From the NCBI GenBank assembly GCA_029531795.1, contig JAPEIS010000005.1:742001-806000 (forward strand): 64,000 bases of DNA, given 5' to 3'. A program made the position numbers and the translations under genes. The notes under the pieces are model-generated. The model did not search any database, had not been told where the DNA came from, and saw only the letters and a list, made by a program, of their open reading frames with translations. Source of the DNA: Sclerotinia nivalis (Eukaryota > Ascomycota > Leotiomycetes > Helotiales > Sclerotiniaceae). This document shows positions 1 to 12,623 of this stretch, piece by piece. The number at the start of each line of letters is the position of its first letter. Within the stretch, counting starts at the first letter, position 1.

Positions 1-19
1 AAACTCTCATGACATCCAG

Positions 20-1727
20 ATGAAATTGCTTCTCCTCATTTTCTCAATCATCATTGCAGTATCCTCAATTATATTCAGAGATCCGATTATTGAACACATC
101 GAAATCATAAGTAACTTGTTTACCAACAATCCAACCACAATTCCTTCACTAAAACAACTTCCTAAATTTCCTAAATTGCCATTTCCTTCATATTCTACTT
201 CCTCAAAGGCAATAAATATGACAACACCCAGAGGAATCCAAAAGGCCTTTTTGGCACGCGAGCAGGCCGAAGGTGCAGGCGCAAGAGTTCGTCGTTCAAT
301 CGGTACACCTCAACTAAAGAACTTCTCACCATTTATCATGCTTGATCACTTTCACAGCAGTTCCGCAGCTGGATTTCCAGATCATCCACATAGAGGACAG
401 GAAACGTAAGATAATAATTTTTGCTTCTCAAAATGAACTTTGCTCACATACTCTTCATCAGGATAACTTACCTTCTCCAAGGCGCCGTCGATCATGAAGA
501 TTTCACAGGAAACTCAGGTACGATAGAAACGGGCGACCTTCAATTTATGACTGCAGGAAGAGGAATAATGCACTCCGAGATGCCACGACAACATGCCGAT
601 GGCAGCCCAAATATTGGACTACAACTTTGGGTAGACCTACCCGAAAAACTCAAGAAATGCGAACCACGATATCGTGATCTACGAGCCAAGGAAATTCCAC
701 AAATCGATATCGATGATGGAAAAGTACACGTGAAGATTATTTCAGGACAAAGTCATGGTGTTGATAGTGTAAAAGAACTCGCTTATACACCGGTTTGGAT
801 TTTCGACGTAGAGATCAAACCTGGTGGGAAGATTGAGCAATCTTTACCTGTCGGCTGGAATGCCTTTGCTTATACTTTGACTGGGGAGACTGTATTTGGG
901 AGTGGAAGTGAGAAGACCAAGATTGCAAAGTTCCACAATGTGGTATTCCGTCAGGAAGGAGATTTTGTGAACGCAGAAGTAGAAGAGTCTGCTAAGGAAA
1001 ACGGACATTTCGGTAAGTTAACTTGTTTATTTAGTTTATTCCCGTATGTTTCTGAGTTTCCAATAAGAAACTTCCACCGCCAAATTTGGCAGGACAAAAG
1101 AGAAGCAAAGCTCGTCTAACCCCCTCCATCACAACCATCAACCACAACTTCAAAACTTCAAAACAGGACAATCATTCAACGGATTGAAACCATACCAAAA
1201 GCAAACTGATAGTGCGTTTACCGGGGATCGAGCTTTTTTGATACTCACGTGGCAAAATATGCAAGCCGAATGTTCCCCTAACGCGGTAGCCGAGCGAGAC
1301 AGGGGTATATGGTGAATTTCGAAGCAAGTGCTTCAATGTTTGAGGACATGTATCTTCGATATCTCGCGACCATCCAAGATTACTGTGTAATTTGTCCGTC
1401 GTTGAGACGGATGAATTAGTATCATTATTAGGTGTCTCCATCGCAGCTATATCCCCTATTCGAGCGCACTTTTCTTCAATTTTCCATCTGCTCGTCTAAT
1501 GTTTTATTTCCGCCTGCCACAACAGAAAACATACACTAACAAATAAAACAGTTTTAGTAGCAGGTCAACCTCTCGATCAAAAAGTAGTCCAATATGGACC
1601 CTTTGTCCTCAATTCAGAAGAGGAAGTCTATCAAGCGATGATGGATTTCGAAACTCACTCCAATGGATTTGAAAGGGCTAAGGGATGGAAAAGTGAGATT
1701 GGAAAGAAGGCGGCTAATCTTAGATAA
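20..1727 (+). CDS. Pirin family protein (cupin), three exons
   Basis: Pirins are bicupin proteins of nucleus or cytosol; some bind iron and act as redox-sensitive co-regulators or quercetin dioxygenases. Exons 20-405, 462-1012 and 1552-1727 join in phase to 370 residues. The N-terminal cupin shows the metal-site motifs HPHRGQET and, about 40 residues on, GRGIMHSEMPR, giving the usual three His and one Glu. The C-terminal exon carries a typical pirin ending (AGQPLDQKVVQYGPFV). The ATG at 20 adds a hydrophobic 17-residue stretch (LLLLIFSIIIAVSSIIF) that would be a signal anchor or targeting sequence. The ATG at 218 (MTTPRGIQKAF) gives the standard soluble pirin length, so the true start is uncertain. 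Intron 2 (539 bp) is unusually long. The family call is firm; the biological role is not inferable here. Confidence 0.9.
1013..1551 (+). other. Unusually long intron of the pirin gene with an internal 10-bp direct repeat
   Basis: The intron starts GTAAGT and ends AACAG. The 10-mer GCTCGTCTAA occurs at 1110-1119 and again at 1490-1499; removing one unit would leave an intron of about 159 bp. An open antisense frame of 89 codons (1441-1172) lies inside. It resembles nothing I recognise and is not called as a gene. A small insertion is possible, but I see no terminal inverted repeats. Confidence 0.4.
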
Positions 1728-2894
1728 ACCTATAATAAAATTGTCGGGGTTCCTAAACATTGTATATATATATATATTACTTATTGAAACAGTATTTAAT
1801 ACTTAATCAAATTATATAAAAGAAATTGATCTCAAATAATGATAAATAATTTCTTTTTGTTAAGTATTTTTTATCTAAGCTATATATAAGAATAAAATTC
1901 CATTATAAAAACAAATAAACTAGTAGATTAACTTTAGCAAAAGCAAAACCTAATATAGCGTAAGAAAATACGAGTAATTAATCTCTTAGCGAAGAATTTC
2001 CAGCTAATTACTCCTAGTATTAATATTAATACCGCAAAAACAATCTCAATCTCAATTTCTATATCTCTATCTATTAAACCAGTAGTAGTAGCTAAATCAA
2101 TCTCTATAATTTTATCTGTTTGTTATTTTTAGCTATATTTGATGATTTTTTCAGAAATATTCTTAGGGTGTGTTTATTATAGAGCTAGATATTTGTTTAG
2201 TTTTTGTATTGACTTTGAGTTTGTTTGTGGGGATGGGATAGGAGGGGAGAAAGAGGAGAACAAGGAGAAAGAGGGGAAAGAGAAAGAGGATGGGGAGTTG
2301 TGGAGGGTAGGTAATGGGGGGTGGGTGTTAGACGTTAGGTTTTGAGTAGCAATTGAGATATGTTTTTTGAATATATAAGGCTCGGTGGGAGAGGAAATTG
2401 TTTTATTTGTTTTATAGTTTTCAATGGGAATTTTATAGATCATCCAGTAGATTGCTAATTAGCGCGCTGGTATTATCTTTTGCTAATTGTCATACTCATA
2501 TTTATACGACTGGAATTCGATCCAAGTCTGCTTGATGATCAATTGCAATGCTTTTAGCTTTTGGAAGTATTTATTCTTCATAGATATTTTTACACGTCAT
2601 GGTATACTAGGCTATGCATATAGTGATTCCATAGGTGCGTCTCTTTGTGTAATTGGTTGTAGTAAAGGACGATACCATGATTATTGTAATAGTTTAGGGA
2701 AATTTTTATTCGGCTCCTGCAATGATAGAATTGTTCATTGTTTCTAAGGGTGGATGTTTCTAGGTACTCGAACTACTTCAGCTCAAGTACCTACCTAATA
2801 CCAGCCCAATACTAGAAGATGGAAAGCTCGTCTCCATATATCTCTATGTCCAACCCCGTTACTCGAGTACTTCCATTACAACAACCAGCTAATC
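1728..2894. other. Intergenic, AT-rich, no gene seen
   Basis: Spacer between the convergent ends of the pirin and P450 genes. It has a TA run near 1764-1780, an AT-rich stretch to about 2140 and a purine-rich GGAGAAAGAGG-type tract near 2235-2300. Short open frames here show no family features. Confidence 0.6.
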
Positions 2895-4984
2895 CTAAGC
2901 AACGCACTCCCTGAACCTCTCCCTACCCCTCTTAACGAATCTCAAAGAAACCGGCTCTCCCACCATTTGCAGCGTAATAACCGACTCACTCTCCCCCATC
3001 AATTTTCTCGCCCTCTCAATCGCCTTCTCATAAACCGCCTTCCGATCCTCTCCCCCCATCCCCTCAATCTCCTCATCACTCGCCCATCCCCTAACATCCA
3101 ACTCCACGCTCCACACTCGAAATATCACAGCCAAAGAAGCCATCATCTCGACCTGCGCGAATCGTTTTCCAGGACATGCTCTCGCGCCTTCAGAAAATGG
3201 TATAAATGCTCCTTTGCGCGGTACAAAGAGTTGTCCCTCCCCGGAAGTATCAGGAGATCCTTTATCCTTTGAGTTTCTCTCGTAGCCTGGTAACCATCTT
3301 TCGGGTACGAAATCGTCCATATCGTGAGCTTTATCACTTATTTTACTCTCTCGACATGGCCAGTAACGTGGGTTACGATGCGCACCTACGATATTGAAAT
3401 GGATATAAGTGTTTGCTTTTGCCGGAATCGTAGCTATTTTTCCATCGATATTAAGTTGTTGTACTTCTCGCGTTGTATTTGGGATATCAATAGCAGGAGG
3501 CACGACTCTTAAAGTTTCATTCATGACAGCTCCTACGAAACTGTTGAATAAAGCCGGGAAATCCGATTCGTAGTTCCAGGAATCCGATGATCGGTTCGAA
3601 AGAATTGTATCAAGTGTTGACTGAAGTTTCTCTTGTGAAGCGTGGGAAATAGCGAGGAAGAGAAATATAAAATGGATGGTGTTGGCTGTGGTTTCGTGCC
3701 CGGCAAAGGTGAAAATGAAGGAATCGGCTATCGCTTCTTTTTTGGTGAGCATCATTTTTAAGGGATCCGACGGGTCAACTTGAGTTGCTTTTACCAGTGA
3801 GCCTAGTTTTTAATTAGCAATTTATTCATGAGATGAATAAGGATAAATACCCATAATGGCCATGGTTCCAGTTTCCTTAGTCTCTCCGCGCTCGATACTG
3901 CGCAGATTGTGATCAAATAGCTCATTAAAATAGTTACCACATTCAACGAATGATTGATACCATTTCTTGTGGACCTTCAAGGGTGAAATCCCTGAACTCT
4001 CGTTAGATGTGACCTTTAGTTTTGTTCCATCAGGAAAAGAAATTTCACTCACTGTACACCCATATCGGAGCGAGTGCAGCCCAAATGATTCCATTCACGA
4101 ATGTAGCGAGCACATTCTTGAACATCAACTGATGACTTCCCTCAAGCTTCGCAGTATTAAACCCATGTACTACATTATCTCCCAACTGACGCTCATCTTC
4201 TCCCTCCCAAATCTGACTGATACCATAAGACGCTCCACTAATAACATATAGAGTCAGAACCGCAGTATCAGGCGCAGTATTCTTGACATTCAAATTCTCA
4301 TCATCGGAACCATTCGTTCTGGACCAAAATCTTAACATTCCATTCGTCTGTCTGATAGTTTCCTTCCACACCAGAACATTACTCTTTTCTGAAAACGCAG
4401 GCGCGATAACTTTCTTATGACGTTTCCATTCCTCTTTCTCCGTAGTGAGGATATTTTTTCCAAAGACATCAACGACTCCATATATTTCCACCGGTTTCAA
4501 GAAATGATTGCGTCGAACAGAGATTTGGTTTATGGCCTCTGCATGACCAACGTGTAGGTATATTTGTCTGGGACTAATGATGAAATAGGCTTCACCATGT
4601 AGTTCACGCAGTTCTTGAGCATAGTGCCATCCGCGATGGGGCTCAAGGTACCTATTGTTGGTCAGAAATGGTTATTGGTAACACAGATGGGAACATACAT
4701 AATCCTCGGATACAACCAATCTTGAGAATATGGTAGACATTTTAGAATATTGAAAACAACATCGTGGATACCAGTCCAGAGGTATCCAGCGATACCATTG
4801 ATTGCTATATGAGAATTTAGCAAGACATCCACGATCATCGAGGTTCCACCATCAACTCACGAGATACGATATAAGGAAGTCCAGTGGTTTTCGCAATCGC
4901 AATATGGCGATTCAGTGAAAGATATGCTTTGGAGATCCAAAGTACGAGAATGGAAACGAAAATCCAAATAATAAACCCAAACAT
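2895..4984 (-). CDS. Cytochrome P450 monooxygenase, five exons
   Basis: Haem-thiolate monooxygenase, expected in the ER membrane and served by NADPH-P450 reductase. Exons on the minus strand are 4984-4861, 4804-4699, 4651-4053, 3991-3851 and 3802-2895; all phases agree, giving 625 residues. The start is the ATG at 4984, which opens a hydrophobic anchor (MFGFIIWIFVSILVLWISK). Diagnostic motifs are the I-helix AGHETT, the K-helix ETLR, the DFVPERW block and the haem loop PFSEGARACPGKRFAQ, with Cys about residue 533. The protein is about 80-100 residues longer than a standard microsomal P450, with extra length before the I-helix and after the haem loop. No other secondary-metabolism gene lies beside it, so the substrate is unknown. 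Confidence 0.93.
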
Positions 4985-5911
4985 GATGTTGAGGCTATAG
5001 ATCAATAACTTGGAAGGTTCATATGGCGCAGGCTTAGTTGCTTTAGTTGTAAAGTTGAGGAGTGGAAGAACCCTAGGAATAAGTAGGTAATCATGCTAAG
5101 CCCGTTAGCTATTCACTACCGTATTAACAATTTCCAACCCGAAATTATCAAATGTACTGTATCAATAGAATCATGGGAAAAGAGTCAAAAGCCGAACCAA
5201 GGAAGAAGAATTTATTGCATGCTTATATAATGAACAGTCAATTGACGGTAGTGTAACCATCGGTATATTGCTCGATATCAGACATGTATTCAGCCAAAAT
5301 GGCAGGTATGATACTGATTGGACATGATTATGAGCGAGGGGATGAGGGAGTTACGAATTTGTATTGTTCCGATAAATTATGTGACCAACTGTTGGGCTAG
5401 CGATGTCAAATAGAAAACCATTCAGTCTTGAATCTCTGCTAGGGACTGTGCCGCTGCGTGTGATCATGACTATCCTCTAGTGTATGATGCACACGTCGCG
5501 AATAATCCGATTCACTCAACAAATTTAGACTCAAGAAACGGTAGACTGATCGTATAATATTAGTACCGGTAGATAGAAGTGAGTTGAAGACAATACATTG
5601 ATCGCGAACAATGAATGAACTACATTTTTGAATGTAGATTGATCAGGCAAGAACAATCAATATGCGGTAGTTGTTAAAAGAATATTAAATAATTGGGATG
5701 GATAACCAAGAATGAATCAGGAGAGGATAAGGGCTAGATAAAAAAGACTGATTTCGATAAGTTATTGGTAAAGAAGTAATGAAGTTGACAAAACTGTGAT
5801 GTATGAAATGAAGCCGTTATGTTTCTGTCAAACTAAATTCCCTACGCTCCCCTTTTTCTCATGGTCAATAGTTTTCCGTGCCCCATCATCGCCACCTTTC
5901 TCGCTTCCCCT
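4985..5911. other. Intergenic, no gene seen
   Basis: Upstream region of the P450 gene and downstream region of the ankyrin pseudogene. No open frame with family character and no clear repeat. Confidence 0.5.
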
Positions 5912-8259
5912 CTAAACTCCCTTCTCTCCCTCTATCTCCTCGTCCTTCTCTTTCTCCTCGTCAATTCTCTTCATACACTCCTCAACCTTCGTCATATTGG
6001 CAATCCGAGCTGGCTTGGGTTCATCTAAAGCCCCAACGCCCCTTTCCTCAAAGTTCTTTAGTAAGGATAATATCTCGGGGTGGTGCCTAGCTTCCATGAC
6101 GGCAGTGAGCTCTGTGCCATCAGCTTTCTTGCACGTAGTTCTTGCCCTTTCTTTGAGAAGTAGTGCCACCATTTCATAACGACCAAAGTAGCAAGCACCC
6201 ATAAGAGGTGTACCATGTGAGGGTTTGTCGATTTCAAGCTCAGCTCCATGTTCTATGAGCAGCTTCACCATTTCCGGACTCTGTTCTCGAGAGCTTGTTG
6301 ATGCACAATAGAGAGCTGTACCAGAGAGACTGACATAATTGACATACTGGTGCATTCTTTCCTTAGGCACTCGTGCCAGTAATCTGTATCGAGTTAGCTT
6401 TGTGCTAGTTTTAGAGATATAGTTACAGCTATCGGTAGAATACCATATATTTGCGTGACAATATCATAGCCTCAAAAACAATAAGAAGATGAACTCACTC
6501 TCTGGCTGCCGATAAGGATCCCAAGGAAAGTTTCGTAAGTAAGTTTCCATTCCTAGGACATTGGTGCAGATTATTCCCATCCGGGAGTAATTTTATTCGA
6601 AATTCGTCGGTAGATACTTAGCTAGACATAGCTAAAAATAATGTCGATCGATCATAATTGTCCATCGAATTGATGTTTATTCCAGCAGCAATCAGTATTT
6701 CTACTATCTCTGTATTCCCCCAGCGGCAGGCATAATCAAGTAGGTTACTTCCATCCTCAAGAAGAATATCAATACTACCGTCCTGTTTTATAGTATCCTC
6801 CACGATCTGCTAGTGTTTCCCCCATATTGCGTAGTGAATTGGGCAGAGATACCAAATGTTCCGCGACAGCATATTGGCGCCAGCAGAGATTAACACTTGA
6901 TATGCTTGGTATTGACCGGTCACTACGGCAATATGTAGTGGTGTTTCCCCCTGCTTGTCTTGGGCATTTGGATCTGCCCCAGCCCTTAAGAGTTCCTTGA
7001 TAGTATCCACATGATTTTTCCATGAAGCATAATGCAGAGCTGTTCCGCAAATGTCCATCACAACTCGAATATCCTTGCTCACCATCTGGGCCTCCGCGAG
7101 GCATCGGGGCTCAGCAATGCTGGTCTTCGCATCAACATTATATTTTCCTTCAAGATCAAAAGTATGCTAAACCTAGAAGCGGCAGAATATTCGTTAGATG
7201 GAGGTTGCACATTCAAATGGAGCTGGGAAGTTAATACAATCACCGCCTCCGAGCTGGTCAAAAATACAGCTAATGGTAGAACTGCTATTTTGAGCAAGTA
7301 ACTAAAGCTGCAGGAAATTGAGAGCTTACGTCAATATAGTCTTGCCGGCTCCCGCTGAGATCGAGATTAGAATAAATTTTTGAGGAATTCTGTAAGTTGT
7401 CGAGAAACAAAGGAGATGCCTACGAATACCATACAGCCATAACCTTGATCCTTTCGAATTACACCAGTAATTGAACTGATCTCCTTTGAAGAACCACTGA
7501 GATCTTTAGCCAGAGCTATGAAATCTTTTTGCACAACTGATAGCTTCTTACCTGACCGGTACCTGGGTGTCGAAGTTTCGTTGCAACTTCTTGATGTCTC
7601 TGACTGGGATCATATGGTGCTATCCATTCGATAATCTCCTTCTGCTTCTTGTCTGATATTTGAACATGTTAGTTAGATCTTGATACAAAATGCCATGGCG
7701 AAGTACATGCTTAACATTGACATCGATTTCTCATTTCTAAGGGCAAGAACATTCGCACGTATCGCTTCTATCTCTAGTCCTTGTGACTTCCGGTCACCTA
7801 GAGCATCTATATGTTCATTTCATCCACTTGTAGACCAAGCATAAAAGTCGACTTCTGTGTCCTAATATCGTCGATTAATGCTTTTGTCTCACTGACACTG
7901 AAAAGCCAGGAGAGAGCTCGCCCTAAGGTGGAAATCTTTCGGCTGAGTACCAGCTTTTGACTTTTAAGATGGCTTGGGTCAGCTTTATCTAATCTTTCCT
8001 TTATTGTGTCAAGCAGTGTTCGACAAGCATCTATATGCCGAGATTGCGTTATTGACGGGATTGATTCGTCATCAAACCGTGAAACTACCAGGCGTAATTG
8101 GTTAAGAATGCCGTATAGATTGGACATTTCGTCAACAAGCTTTTTTACTTCTTGAACAGATCCCCGAGCTGTTTTGATATATTTGTAACTCCTTCCAACA
8201 ATAACACCGAGGATGGATATTAATCCAGAAATGCTGGCACTCATTGATAGTGGATCCAT
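5912..8259 (-). pseudogene. Decayed fungal NLR-like gene: N-terminal helical domain, P-loop stub, ankyrin repeats
   Basis: Fungal NLR (STAND) proteins are cytosolic sensors joined from an effector domain, a NACHT/NB-ARC switch and a repeat sensor. From 8259 the protein starts MDPLSMSASISGLISILG, the helical N-terminal type found in many fungal NLRs. A later exon has a short segment ending KGDQFNYWCNSKGSRLWLY, followed by a Walker A (GAGKTILT, near 7330-7360). Ankyrin repeats follow (GTALHYASWKNHVDTIKELL; GETPLHIAVVTGQYQAYQVL; LLDYACRWGNTEIVEILIAAG; GTPLMGACYFGRYEMVALLL), ending at 5912. Damage: the first exon ends in TAG (about 7807) with no normal-length intron bridging it in phase; the NACHT frame meets TAA at 7196-7194 only about 25 residues after the P-loop, so most of the domain is missing; an in-frame TAG at 6812-6810 interrupts the ankyrin exon. 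The 3' exon (6370-5912) joins cleanly to an exon near 6545-6500. Probably a dead or remodelled NLR; exact exon limits are uncertain. Confidence 0.75.
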
Positions 8260-10351
8260 GTTGTAAAAAGAGCCCGGATCTGAACTTTGAATATTTCATT
8301 CAGTGCTGGATATCGAAATGGTTCAGGACGATAAGCGGCATCAAGAGGTTTGTATGTTCATTTTTGTTCCAAAACGAGCGATTAAGCTTTAGACTTATAT
8401 GTTCGACTCTAAGAACAGTAAAAAGAAAGCTTCTGTTCGGCGTGAAAGGCAAGGCTCGAACTACACTATCATCCCAGATGTGGGTGCAGCAATTACTAAA
8501 TGCTGCGACAGAAAGAGCACAAACCACAGCACTGCAAAATAATTGAACAAGTGATATACACAACATAAGTGAGCTTCAAAGCCTGATTCTAACATCGTTG
8601 TGCACGCAACTTGCCCACTCAAAGGATCTCTAGATGTCTTGAGGCTACACAAACCTTAGCATGCATTCGTATAAAGGTGAAGATAAAGTGCACGGCATGA
8701 AGCCAAAAGTATGCCTTGAGCACTTGCCATGACATATGGTTTTGACATATGGACACGAAAGCCTGACAGGAGGCAGAATTGTCGTCGAAACGGCGGATGG
8801 TAAAATGAATTCCGTATAAGACAGAATAGTGTTGGGATATTCAGTTGATGTTTCGACAAACAGAACAAAAATCAAAAGAAGTGAGGTTGAAGACCAATAA
8901 AAATCGGAAGATTTAAAACCAAAGCGGAGAAATTAGCCCAAGACTACTACAGCTTCCCGAGTGTAAGGTAACTTCCCGATTCAGACGCCACCCCACCAAT
9001 CAAAATTCAGAAGAAGCTTAATAACCCTAATAGGACATTTCATGCTCGACCAGCAGCGCATCAACCCATATCCTATTGATCCATAAACATCTTCACTTCG
9101 ATCTATTAGATTAGTGTTTGAGTGAAATAGCTCGAGATTCACAACCATAAGTTTTGAATACTTCTTGCTTTATATATAGTAATCTTTTCGAGTAGATATT
9201 TACCACTGGCAAAAATGTTCACCGAATTGTTTACCTTCTGTCGGGATATTCATCACGTGGACCCATTAGCGTTGACGCTAGTGCCTCGATCGAGATTTAT
9301 ATAGTTCGACGTTTCCATAGTTCTAGTTCTTTAGGCAAAATCAATACGAATAACTTACGAGTACTATTGAATGCTTCACCTTCCCATATACGTGCCTACC
9401 GACACCTTCTAATGTTGATATCTTATAGTTTGACTTGGGCTGCATCAATAAACCACCACGCAAGATCATCCACTCACCCAAATTATGATCATGTAGTACT
9501 TCGCGGCGGTACAGCCAGTTAAATCATTGTTTCCCCATTGTTACCTATACCCTCGACTAATTCGCAAAACACACGTTTGGCAATAGCAAGCCGACAATCC
9601 TAGTCATGCCATCTCACAATCCGCGTGATTGTAGCTAGTGGTTTTCACGAACAAGAGTAGGGAACCATACTTGTCCCCAGGAAAAACATCCTCCATACGT
9701 CCATAAAAATTGCAAACTATCCAATACAATACATGAATCTCCATGCTGCTCGCGGGTACCACTATACCAACACCGAGTAATCTGGAGTACCATGCGCAAT
9801 ATCTACTTCTTCAAAACCTCAACATCTCCCCCAAACAGGCTCAAGTTCCCATCCAATCCAACCCAAACATTATCCATATCCATATCCATATCCAACTCTA
9901 CCAAAGCACTTCCCATCCATTACCAACTGGAAACCAGCCATTACAAGACCTTAGCTTACCTTAGATAGCTGATGTACAAAATCAACGCACACTATCCCCA
10001 CTTGCCACTTGCCACTTGCCACTTTGTTCACCGAAAAAAAACGTAGGTTAATTGAGCCAAGTTATCTTTATACACTTGTAAATGGAAGGAATAAAATTGA
10101 AAGTCTTCATGAGGACTTTAGTGAAAGAAATAATCTTAGTTGCAAGGATGTACACTTGTTGTGGTAGCAGAAAATGGTACAGAATGGATGATTAGGGATA
10201 AAAAGGAGGCCGGGCATACTGTTTGCAGGCGCTGCGAGTTATCCGGGTATTTTTCTGGCTTGAAGACTGTGAGAAAAATACCTATTTTCGAATATTTTAC
10301 TATTTTCTCCGGCATAGGATCGTTAATCACGCACCCATTCAAACCTCCAAA
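8260..10351. other. Intergenic, about 2.1 kb, no gene seen
   Basis: No open frame here has recognisable family features or convincing splice partners. A short tandem of CTTGCCA units lies at about 9999-10024. Regulatory sequence for the pseudogene and for the 3' end of the amidase gene is the likeliest content. Confidence 0.5.
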
Positions 10352-12289
10352 TCAACTCTCCTCCACCACCTTCCCCTCCACCCTCTCCTTAGCCACCTTC
10401 AAAACATCCACCCAATTCCTTGGTAATTTCCTCCCACCACCTTCATTTTCCGCACCCAACCAAGCCTCAGCCTCCTTCCCAAATTCAATCAACACCTCCT
10501 CACCTCCCCATTCCGCAGATCCCATTATACCCACCGGGATTTTCCCTTCACCTTTCTTTGGATCTACATATCCAACTGGACAGTTAATGCCAGGAATACC
10601 CGTGAAATTGGCCAACCATACGTATTCCATATTCCTAAGACTTTTGTTTGGATCAAAAGCTCCATGTAGCAAGTCCCCCTCATGTTCTATTTCCCATCCG
10701 GGAATCGGGGTAGTAGGAGTGACGATAATGAGACCGGGGTGTTTTTTGAAGAGGAAGGATAGATGCTGCATGAGTAGATTGCGGAGTTGTTGGGCGAGAA
10801 GATAGTCTTGAGCTGGAGTATATGCACCCATTGTAAGGAGAATCTTGTTTGAGGGAGATGCATCTTGTAACCAGTTCAAAGGCGAGAATGGATGAGCCTT
10901 CGCCCGTGAGGCCATGTTTGCGAGGATAGTCATGGCATGGGCAAGTTGACCTTCGGGGCAGTATGGGATTGTGATTGGGACAACAGTATAGCCGAGAGAT
11001 TTTTCACAGTGATCCACAAATTTAGTACATAACGTATGAACGGATGGTTCAGCTCGATCGAACCAATCTTTATAAATTCCGATGACTTTTGGGTGTGCAG
11101 TTTCAAGAGGTCCTGGCGGACTGAAGAGCGCAGCAACCGGATCAGATGGGTTAGGCTTTGCCATAACTTGATAAGCCACCTCGAGATCCGCCATAGTCGC
11201 TGCAAGAGGACCGTTAACAGTAACGGTACTTCCAGTATCCTCAACTCGTGCGTGTGAAGGCTTTAATCCATAGAGACCACAGAAAGATGATGGGATGCGG
11301 ATACTTCCGCCACCATCTGAACCAAGAGCAAAGGGAATCAGTCCAGAAGAAACTGCATATGCAGGACCTCCGGAAGATCCACCGGGATAATAATGGTCAT
11401 TGTGTGGATTTTTTGGAGTTCCCCAATTGGGATTATTATTAGTAGTATCCGAACCAAGCTCATGCATATTCAATTTTCCCATTATGAGAGCACCGGAGTT
11501 TTCCCATTGTTGAACGATCCAAGTAGACTTTTCCGCAGCAATGAACATTGAATCATTTCTTTTTCGTCCCTGATGACTTCTATATCCTGCAACATCGCTG
11601 TCATCTTTGATACCGGTGGGAACTCCATCAAGAATGCTCAAAGGATTTCCTTGTTGGTATCGCAAAGTTGATGCTTTGGCAGCTTCTAAAATTTCTTCAA
11701 CATTGCTCTCAGTAAATGCGACGGAATGAGGTCCCTCTGGGCTGATATCTCTTTTGATCAGGGGAAGAAGTGATTCCGCGACAGCTAGTGGGGTTAATTT
11801 TCCGGTGCGATAAAGTGCATGATATTCAGCCACCGAACGATATCGCTCAGCCGAATCCTCTGGGACGACAGGCACGGATTTAATGTCTAAATCATCCGAA
11901 GCTGTTATGGACGGTGGTTCATTTGCGAGAGGGATTACTGTAGGCTATTTGGCCTTTGTCAATCACGATCCACCCTATTAGATGAGACCACAAACTTACA
12001 TCCCATCTCTCATAGTACTCATCCAATCCCTTGATATTCCTCAACGCATTCATTTTTGCATTGTTCCATAGGGGACCTTGAATGAACCCAATTTTGGAAA
12101 CACTTTGGGAACGTCAGTGAGATAGAGCTTTCGCTGGACTAAAATAACGTACAGCCATCCAACCACCACCAAAAGTAATCCTCGGAATGTAGGATTCTTG
12201 TCATCCGCCCTTACAAAAGGGATATTAGGACCTTCCTTTGGGGAAGGGTAGCCAACCCATTTGTGAGGTTCTTGAGTTTGGTCAACCAT
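10352..12289 (-). CDS. Amidase signature family enzyme, three exons
   Basis: Hydrolyses carboxamide bonds through a Ser-cisSer-Lys triad. Exons on the minus strand are 12289-12153, 12102-12000 and 11944-10352, in phase for 610 residues. The triad is visible as Lys about 193 (GVPTGIKDD), cis-Ser about 270 (YYPGGSSGG) and nucleophile Ser about 294 (GSDGGGSIRIP), with the family spacing of 24 between the two serines. The start MVDQTQEPHKWVGYP is chosen because this N-terminal block is typical of large fungal amidases; an in-frame ATG at 12355 would add 22 residues. The frame 12355-12050 is not a separate gene: a GTACGT donor and a CTGAC...AAAG acceptor splice it into the amidase body. No signal peptide. 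The substrate is unknown; fungal members act on acetamide, aromatic amides and similar compounds. Confidence 0.92.
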
Positions 12290-12623
12290 CGTAAATAGTT
12301 TGTTGTGATGGAAAGTGGTAACATGAGAAGGAAAGTGGAGGTTGAAGAAGCGCATGGGTACAATATCACGTGGATGATTCCAAAATCTGGACCTTATTGA
12401 AAGGAGTTAGACGACAACCCACCGAATTGGGTTGGAATGCATGGTCAAGACTCGATAGTTTTCACCGAGCGATGTTAATGATAATATTAATTTTACCCAA
12501 CAGACTCCAGTATCGTATTCCCATACATATTTTCACAGTGTTACTTCCTACCATAAATATAGAACTCAAGCTTGTGCATTCTTCAGAATAATTCATTGGG
12601 ATCTGATGGTTTCTATTATAAAT

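Noticed and set aside
2967..3512. Plus-strand open frames across the P450 gene
   Set aside because: They are antisense shadows of the strongly conserved P450 exon 5.
8425..8500. tRNA-like sequence on the minus strand (GTTCGAGCC, B-box-like)
   Set aside because: No T-stem pairing around the loop and no acceptor or anticodon stem can be folded.
12050..12355. Separate small membrane-protein gene just upstream of the amidase
   Set aside because: A good donor/acceptor pair inside it (GTACGT at 12152, AAAG before 12102) joins it in phase to the amidase body, and its sequence is the usual N-terminus of fungal amidases.
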